Source of the DNA: Microbacterium commune
GTDB taxonomy: Bacteria; Actinomycetota; Actinomycetes; Actinomycetales; Microbacteriaceae
Assembly: GCF_014836945.1 (NCBI RefSeq)
Contig: NZ_JACSPX010000001.1
Span: 1,387,510-1,451,509 of the forward strand
Direction of reading: 5' to 3'
DNA length: 64,000 bases
The notes beneath the pieces were generated by a model. The model saw only the letters and a list, made by a program, of their open reading frames with translations, made no database searches and was not told the DNA's origin. The stretch's first letter is position 1. The number at the start of each line of letters is the position of its first letter. Below are positions 59,842-64,000 of this stretch, piece by piece. The position numbers and the translations under genes were made by a program.

Positions 59842-60414
59842 TCACTTCGCCGCCTTGGCGGCCGCCTTCATCGCCTTCTTGTGCTCGCGCACCTTGGTCA
59901 GCGACTCGGGCGAGACGATGTCGGCGACACTGCGGAACGCCTCCCGTTCGCCGTAGGGAGCGGATGCCTCACGCCAGCCCGCACCGGTGAAGCCGTACTG
60001 CTTGCCGAGCAGGGCGAGGAAGATCTTCGCCTTCTGCTCGCCGAAACCCGGGAGCTTCTTGAGCCGCTTGAGCACCTCGGGTCCGTCGGGGTCGCCGTCG
60101 GTCCAGAGCGCCGAGGCGTCTCCGCCCCACTCGTCCACGAGCGTCTGGCAGAGCGCCTGCACGCGCGCGGCCATGGAGCCCGGGAAGCGGTGCACGGCCG
60201 GCGTCTGCTTGAACGCCTCGAGGAAGGCATCCGGATCCATCCCCGCGATCGCGGCGGCGTCGGCGGCTCCGGTGCGCTGCTCTATCTTCAGCGGCCCGGC
60301 GAATGCCGTTTCCATCGGCACCTGCTGGTCGAGCAGCATCCCGACCAGCAGCGCCAGCGGGTTGTTCGTGAGCAGATCGTCGGCGGCGGTGTCTCCGGTG
60401 ATGTGAAGGGCCAT
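59842..60414 (-). CDS. HhH-GPD-type base-excision family protein
   Basis: A 190-residue protein. NPLALLVGMLLDQQVPMETA near 17 and LKRLKKLPGFGEQKAKIFLA near 125 are the helix-hairpin-helix elements of the HhH-GPD fold. It lacks the catalytic Lys of OGG1/Nth and the Cys4 iron-sulfur loop, as do many small actinobacterial members. AACACT ends six bases before the ATG at 60414, so the message is probably leaderless. DNA glycosylase activity is plausible but not shown. Confidence 0.85.
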   Translation of the reverse strand: MALHITGDTAADDLLTNNPLALLVGMLLDQQVPMETAFAGPLKIEQRTGAADAAAIAGMDPDAFLEAFKQTPAVHRFPGSMAARVQALCQTLVDEWGGDASALWTDGDPDGPEVLKRLKKLPGFGEQKAKIFLALLGKQYGFTGAGWREASAPYGEREAFRSVADIVSPESLTKVREHKKAMKAAAKAAK

Positions 60415-60521
60415 GCCCCCAGTGTTGCATCCCCGCACTGCCCGCATGGATCGGCTGTCCCAGCCTTGCGCATGTAAACCATAGGTTGACGCGCATGCGA
60501 ACTGTCTCTATGGTCTGAGAG

Positions 60522-61184
60522 ATGGCCGATCAGTCCCCGGGTGATGAGATTCCGTTGTCCGCACTCGCGGCAACGGTCGAGGAGGCACGAGCGGTTGGCG
60601 TCCCGGTCGATGACGCCGCTGCGATCCGGCAAGCCGATCAACTGGTGCGTCGGTCGCAGGCACGGCTGGTCGATCTCGTCGTCGCGACGCGTGCCGCCGG
60701 GGTCTCGTGGCAGGCGATCGGCGATGCGCTCGGCGTGAGCCGACAAGCCGCGTTCAAGCGGTTCGGAGGTGCGGTTGCGCGCCCCCAGAAGGAGATGGAG
60801 ATGGGTGAGCAGATGATCGACCTCATGGATCGAACTCGTGCGGTGTTCGAACGCCTGGATGCGGGCGACTACGAAGCAGTGCGAACGCAGATGACCTACA
60901 CCTGCGCCCGCACGCTCAGCAAGCGGAAGATCCAGGGAGTGTGGAATCAGGTCGTCGCCGAGACAGGACGGCTCGAGTCGCCCAGTGACCTCACGGTGCA
61001 GACTCCCGACGGCGCGAACGCGCTCAGCAAGTTCGCCAACAGGGTGCTCGCGAGCGGCGCGATCGTACAGGCGACGCTGCGTCACGAGGCGGGCGAATGG
61101 ATCGGCCGGGTCGCCTACAACGGTTCTGGCAAGATCACTGGTCTCTTGATCGCCCCTCCGGGATCCCGCAACCTGCCGTTCTAG
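60522..61184 (+). CDS. HTH protein with a DUF3887-like C-terminal domain
   Basis: A 220-residue protein. Residues 35-85 contain a helix-turn-helix WQAIGDALGVSRQAAFKRFG, common in actinobacteria. The C-terminal 120 residues (AVFERLDAGDYEAVRTQMTY and IGRVAYNGSGKITGLLIAP) resemble DUF3887, a small cystatin-like domain usually secreted. The two together suggest a ligand-sensing or self-standing DNA-binding protein. TTGACG (60486) with a 17-bp spacer and TATGGT (60509) end seven bases before the ATG, giving one of the clearest leaderless promoters here. Its stop overlaps that of the next, convergent gene (CTAG). Confidence 0.75.
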   Translation: MADQSPGDEIPLSALAATVEEARAVGVPVDDAAAIRQADQLVRRSQARLVDLVVATRAAGVSWQAIGDALGVSRQAAFKRFGGAVARPQKEMEMGEQMIDLMDRTRAVFERLDAGDYEAVRTQMTYTCARTLSKRKIQGVWNQVVAETGRLESPSDLTVQTPDGANALSKFANRVLASGAIVQATLRHEAGEWIGRVAYNGSGKITGLLIAPPGSRNLPF

Positions 61185-62092
61185 GCGGCCTCGCCGGCAC
61201 GGCGCGAGGCAGCGAGGCCGGCGAGCCGGCGCCGCGCGAAATCCTGCGCACGAGGTCCGGAGCCTAGCGATCTCTCGGCCACGGCGAGCACGATTCGAGT
61301 CGCGGTCACAACCGGGAGAACACTGCGACGAACACCCAGCATGCGGCGGTAGTGACGGGGGATCGTGGCCACGGCCGCGGCGAACAGCACGCGGTAGGCG
61401 ATGCCCATGGTGCCGGTGAACGGCGGGCGTCGCAGGAACGCCACGATGTCGCGGGTGCGTTCGTCTGCGCGCAGCTCGCCGCGCTCGAGGAATCCGCGCA
61501 GTCGCTTCCGCAGCTCCGCCTCGCTCGTGGGCGGATCCGGCACCCGCATCAGGCGCCCGGCGATCGCCCATTCGGCGACATACGCGTCTGCCCCGCCCGG
61601 AATCGGCCCTCCCCACACCTCATGCGCCGTGAGGAACGCGTCGGCGAAAGCGAGGTGCACCCATTCGACGAGGTCCGCGGAGGAGGCGCTGTACTCTCGC
61701 TCCGTGCCGTCTCCCGCGGTGTACTCGCCGGTGACTCTGCGGTGCAGTCGAGCCACCCGTCCCGTCTCGCGCTCCGCCTGCTCGCGCGACCCGTAGGTCA
61801 CGCTCAGCACCCACCGCACCGTGCCGTTGAGGCGGGAGATGGGGTCTTCACGGTAGCGCGAGAAGTCGTGGACCCCCGCCATCGCGCCGGGATGCAGAGC
61901 TTGCATCAGCAGCGCCCGGATGCCGGCGACGAGCGTTCCCATGCCCGCGTGCACCGTCCACGCGGCACCGCCGTCGGCGAACCAGCCCTCGTCATCGCCT
62001 TCGGCGAGCTCGCGGACCCACCTCGGGGTCCCGTCCGGGTCACCGCTGAGCGCGGTGAGCAGTCGCGCTCGCAGGGGTGTGCGCTGCGTCAT
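61181..62092 (-). CDS. MpaB-like oxygenase family protein (DUF2236)
   Basis: A 303-residue helical protein. RALLMQALHPGAMAGVHDFS near 60, TVRWVLSVTYGSREQAERE near 90 and HLAFADAFLTAHEVWGG near 150 match the MpaB/latex-clearing-protein superfamily, including conserved His and Arg positions that bind heme in some members. No substrate can be assigned. The ATG lies six bases after a weak -10 (GACGCT). It is convergent with the HTH-DUF3887 gene and lies 49 bp downstream of hemA. Confidence 0.85.
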   Translation of the reverse strand: MTQRTPLRARLLTALSGDPDGTPRWVRELAEGDDEGWFADGGAAWTVHAGMGTLVAGIRALLMQALHPGAMAGVHDFSRYREDPISRLNGTVRWVLSVTYGSREQAERETGRVARLHRRVTGEYTAGDGTEREYSASSADLVEWVHLAFADAFLTAHEVWGGPIPGGADAYVAEWAIAGRLMRVPDPPTSEAELRKRLRGFLERGELRADERTRDIVAFLRRPPFTGTMGIAYRVLFAAAVATIPRHYRRMLGVRRSVLPVVTATRIVLAVAERSLGSGPRAQDFARRRLAGLAASRRAGEAA

Positions 62093-62141
62093 GCTCTCAG
62101 CGTCGCACGTCTCGGGTGGCGCGGGGCTGGAGCGCGCTCGT

Positions 62142-63404
62142 TCAGGCGGTCGCGGCGTCGGACGCGGTGTTCGGTTCGGCGCTCAGCCCGTACAGCGTCT
62201 CGAGCGCGGCGTGGAACTCGTCGGCACGGCCCTCGGCGGCGAGCTCGTGAGCGCGCGTGGTCGGGGTGTGCAGCAGCACACCGGCGAGGTGGCGCATGGC
62301 CTGTTCGACGCGGCCGTTCTCGTCGCCGCGGCGTCGGGCACGGTCGATCTCCGCCTCGAGCAGACCGAAGATGTGGGTGCGCAGCGCCACGACCGCGGGG
62401 GTCACGCTCTGACGCGAGCCGTCGAGGTGGAAGCTCTCCGCAGCCTCGCGCACGACGTGACGCGCGGCATCGGTCGCGTGCAGCTCCTCGAGCGGGGCGT
62501 GCAGGCGGATGGTCTCGAGGTCGAGCAGCGCGACGCCTTCGAGCTGCGCGACGGCGGGATCGACGTTGCGCGGCATGCCGAGGTCGATGACGAGCTGCGA
62601 GTGGGTGCCGACCGGGCATCCGGCAGCGGCATCCGGGCGACGCTCGAACTGCGCAGGCCCCAGCACCATCTCGGCGGAGGTGCAGGTGATCAGCAGCGAC
62701 GAGTGCTGCGCGACGTTCGCGTAATCGCCGGGTGAGACCGGACGGATGCCGTGCTTCTGCGCGAACGGCACAGCGCGCCCCGACGGGGAGTAGACCGAGA
62801 TGTCGACGGCGCCGCGCTGGCGCAGCGAGGCGAGCGTGACGGCGGCGTACGAACCGGTGCCGACGAGCAGCACGCGCTGGGTGCTCCAGTCGGCGATGCG
62901 GCTGTCGGCGAGCTCGAGCGAAAGGCGCACGAGCGAGCGGCCGGCACGGTGCAGAGCGGTGACGTTCTTCACCTTGCGCTGGGCCTGGCTGGCCCGCTGG
63001 AACAGACGCTCGAGCTGGGGGGAGGTGGTGCCCTGCTCACGCGCACCGCTGAGGGCGCGGCGCACCTGACCGGCGATCTCACCCTCGCCCGACACGACCG
63101 ACTCGAGACCGGAGGCGACGGCGAACAGGTGCTCTGCCACGTGGGAGTCTTCGACCACCTGGTACGAGCCGTCGAGGTCTGCGGAGGGGATGCCGGTGGC
63201 CTGCGCGACCGTCTCGATGACCGCCTCCGAGTCCACCTCCTCGGCCTCGACGTAGGCTTCGAATCGGTTGCAGGTGGCGAGCACGACGGCTCCCTGCACA
63301 CCCGCAGCCATCAGGCTGGGGGCGACGGTCTCGGGCTGGCGGCTGAGGCGTTCGAGCAGTTCGAAAGAGGCGGTCTTGTGACTCGCCGTCACGCAGAGCA
63401 GCAC
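62142..63404 (-). CDS. hemA: Glutamyl-tRNA reductase
   Basis: A 420-residue enzyme that reduces Glu-tRNA to glutamate semialdehyde, the first committed step of heme synthesis. The N-terminal catalytic domain has [13 protein letters not shown] with the nucleophile Cys near 47. [14 protein letters not shown] near 110 is conserved. The Rossmann motif [17 protein letters not shown] is near 175, and a dimerisation helix ends the protein. The GTG start lies six bases after TAGACT, so the message is leaderless. It diverges from hemE with 103 bp between, a typical actinobacterial heme locus. Confidence 0.95.
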   Translation of the reverse strand: MLLCVTASHKTASFELLERLSRQPETVAPSLMAAGVQGAVVLATCNRFEAYVEAEEVDSEAVIETVAQATGIPSADLDGSYQVVEDSHVAEHLFAVASGLESVVSGEGEIAGQVRRALSGAREQGTTSPQLERLFQRASQAQRKVKNVTALHRAGRSLVRLSLELADSRIADWSTQRVLLVGTGSYAAVTLASLRQRGAVDISVYSPSGRAVPFAQKHGIRPVSPGDYANVAQHSSLLITCTSAEMVLGPAQFERRPDAAAGCPVGTHSQLVIDLGMPRNVDPAVAQLEGVALLDLETIRLHAPLEELHATDAARHVVREAAESFHLDGSRQSVTPAVVALRTHIFGLLEAEIDRARRRGDENGRVEQAMRHLAGVLLHTPTTRAHELAAEGRADEFHAALETLYGLSAEPNTASDAATA

Positions 63405-63507
63405 CCGACAAGTCTACGTCGCGTTGCTGTGGGAGGCATCCAAGGGCGACCTAACCCGACATCCGAACCCCACCGCACGCATAGGCACGCGGTGCGAGGA
63501 TGGCGGC

Positions 63508-64000
63508 ATGAGTGATCTGCTGCGCGCGCTCGCCGGCGAGGCCCCCGAGCGCACCCCCGTCTGGTTCATGCGTCAGGCCGGGCGGTCGCTGCCCGAGTAC
63601 CGCGAGCTGCGGGTCGGCACCCGGATGCTGGATGCCTGCCTCACCCCCGACCTGGCATCCGAGATCACCCTGCAGCCGGTGCGTCGGCACAAGGTGGACG
63701 CCGCGGTGTTCTTCAGCGACATCGTGATCCCGCTGCGCCTGGCAGGAGTCGAGGTCGAGATCGAACCCGGCCGCGGTCCGGTGTTCGCCAACCCGGTGCG
63801 CACCGCTGACGATGTCGCACGCATCACGCAGATCGACCCCGCCGACCTCGACGGCACCGCCGTGGCCGAGGCCGTGCGCCTGACCGTCGCCGAGCTGGGC
63901 GACACCCCGCTGATCGGCTTCGCCGGTGCGCCGTTCACCCTCGCCGCGTACCTGATCGAGGGCGGTCCCTCGAAGGAGCACCTGCGCGCTCGCGCCATGA
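63508..64000 (+). CDS. hemE: Uroporphyrinogen decarboxylase, N-terminal part (cut by window end)
   Basis: The first 164 residues are visible from the ATG at 63508, out of about 350 usual. [20 protein letters not shown] near 16 is the substrate-binding N-terminal signature. [11 protein letters not shown] near 65 holds the catalytic Asp, and [18 protein letters not shown] near 138 is the third conserved block. A GAGGAT box ends six bases before the start. It decarboxylates uroporphyrinogen III to coproporphyrinogen III. It continues beyond the window, probably followed by other hem genes. Confidence 0.95.
   Translation, partial: MSDLLRALAGEAPERTPVWFMRQAGRSLPEYRELRVGTRMLDACLTPDLASEITLQPVRRHKVDAAVFFSDIVIPLRLAGVEVEIEPGRGPVFANPVRTADDVARITQIDPADLDGTAVAEAVRLTVAELGDTPLIGFAGAPFTLAAYLIEGGPSKEHLRARAM

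Overview
The window is a high-GC actinobacterial chromosome segment, most like Microbacterium or a close Microbacteriaceae relative. The reasons are the very strong G/C third-position bias, an abundance of the hexamer pair GGATGC/GCATCC, promoters with a TANNNT -10 box directly abutting ATG or GTG (leaderless genes), a HAIR element in front of clpB, an alpha2-type glycyl-tRNA synthetase and the overall gene repertoire. No rRNA, tRNA, CRISPR array, prophage or transposase is visible. Most of the window is ordinary chromosome.

Positions 1-24.3 kb form a purine-catabolism and glyoxylate-assimilation district. An IclR-family repressor gene (cut by the window start) diverges from an operon of malic enzyme, a CitE/malate-synthase-superfamily lyase (DUF6986-like) and ureidoglycine aminohydrolase (allE). 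Next comes hyi-glxR-gcl-glxK, which turns glyoxylate into phosphoglycerate. After a short repeat array and a 48-residue orphan gene follow an NRDE-family gene, coaBC, moaA (molybdenum cofactor), guanine deaminase, an AzgA-type purine permease, and xdhABC (xanthine to urate) behind a tiny leader ORF. An N-domain-less clpB sits between xdh and a NAT-family xanthine/urate permease. A shared 15-bp operator-like motif (TTYC-N7-GRAA) lies upstream of the malic-enzyme operon, the hyi operon, the 48-residue gene and the permease, and defines a likely IclR regulon. Uricase, allantoinase and allantoicase are not in the window.

Positions 24.3-42.5 kb hold central and housekeeping genes: zwf and a GH15 enzyme (divergent), a nitroreductase, a NatAB-like ABC exporter, a NarL-type two-component system translationally coupled to a BenE-type transporter, two HAD phosphatases, exoA, a PEBP protein and pyrE. 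A manganese block (mntR operon and mntH with a palindromic operator) and then trmH-type methyltransferase and acyl-CoA dehydrogenase genes complete it.

Positions 42.5-54.5 kb carry envelope and transport genes: MATE, a lipoprotein/OmpA-domain pair, an M13 peptidase, a class A beta-lactamase-fold protein that has lost its catalytic Ser and Lys, a DHA2 MFS pump, a POT peptide transporter, a TspO-like protein, a GNAT enzyme, a remnant of a VOC gene, and glyS. Positions 54.5-64 kb hold a 34-residue orphan, a GH38 alpha-mannosidase operon with a GH5-like enzyme, a TagD-like nucleotidyltransferase, an HhH-GPD protein, an HTH-DUF3887 protein, an MpaB-like protein, and hemA diverging from hemE (cut by the window end).

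Several long near-perfect palindromes (13-26 bp arms) sit in intergenic spots, and one is embedded in the 3' end of a histidine kinase gene. Together with the leaderless promoters, the IclR-type operator family, the xdh leader and the tiny orphan genes, these are the main points of interest.
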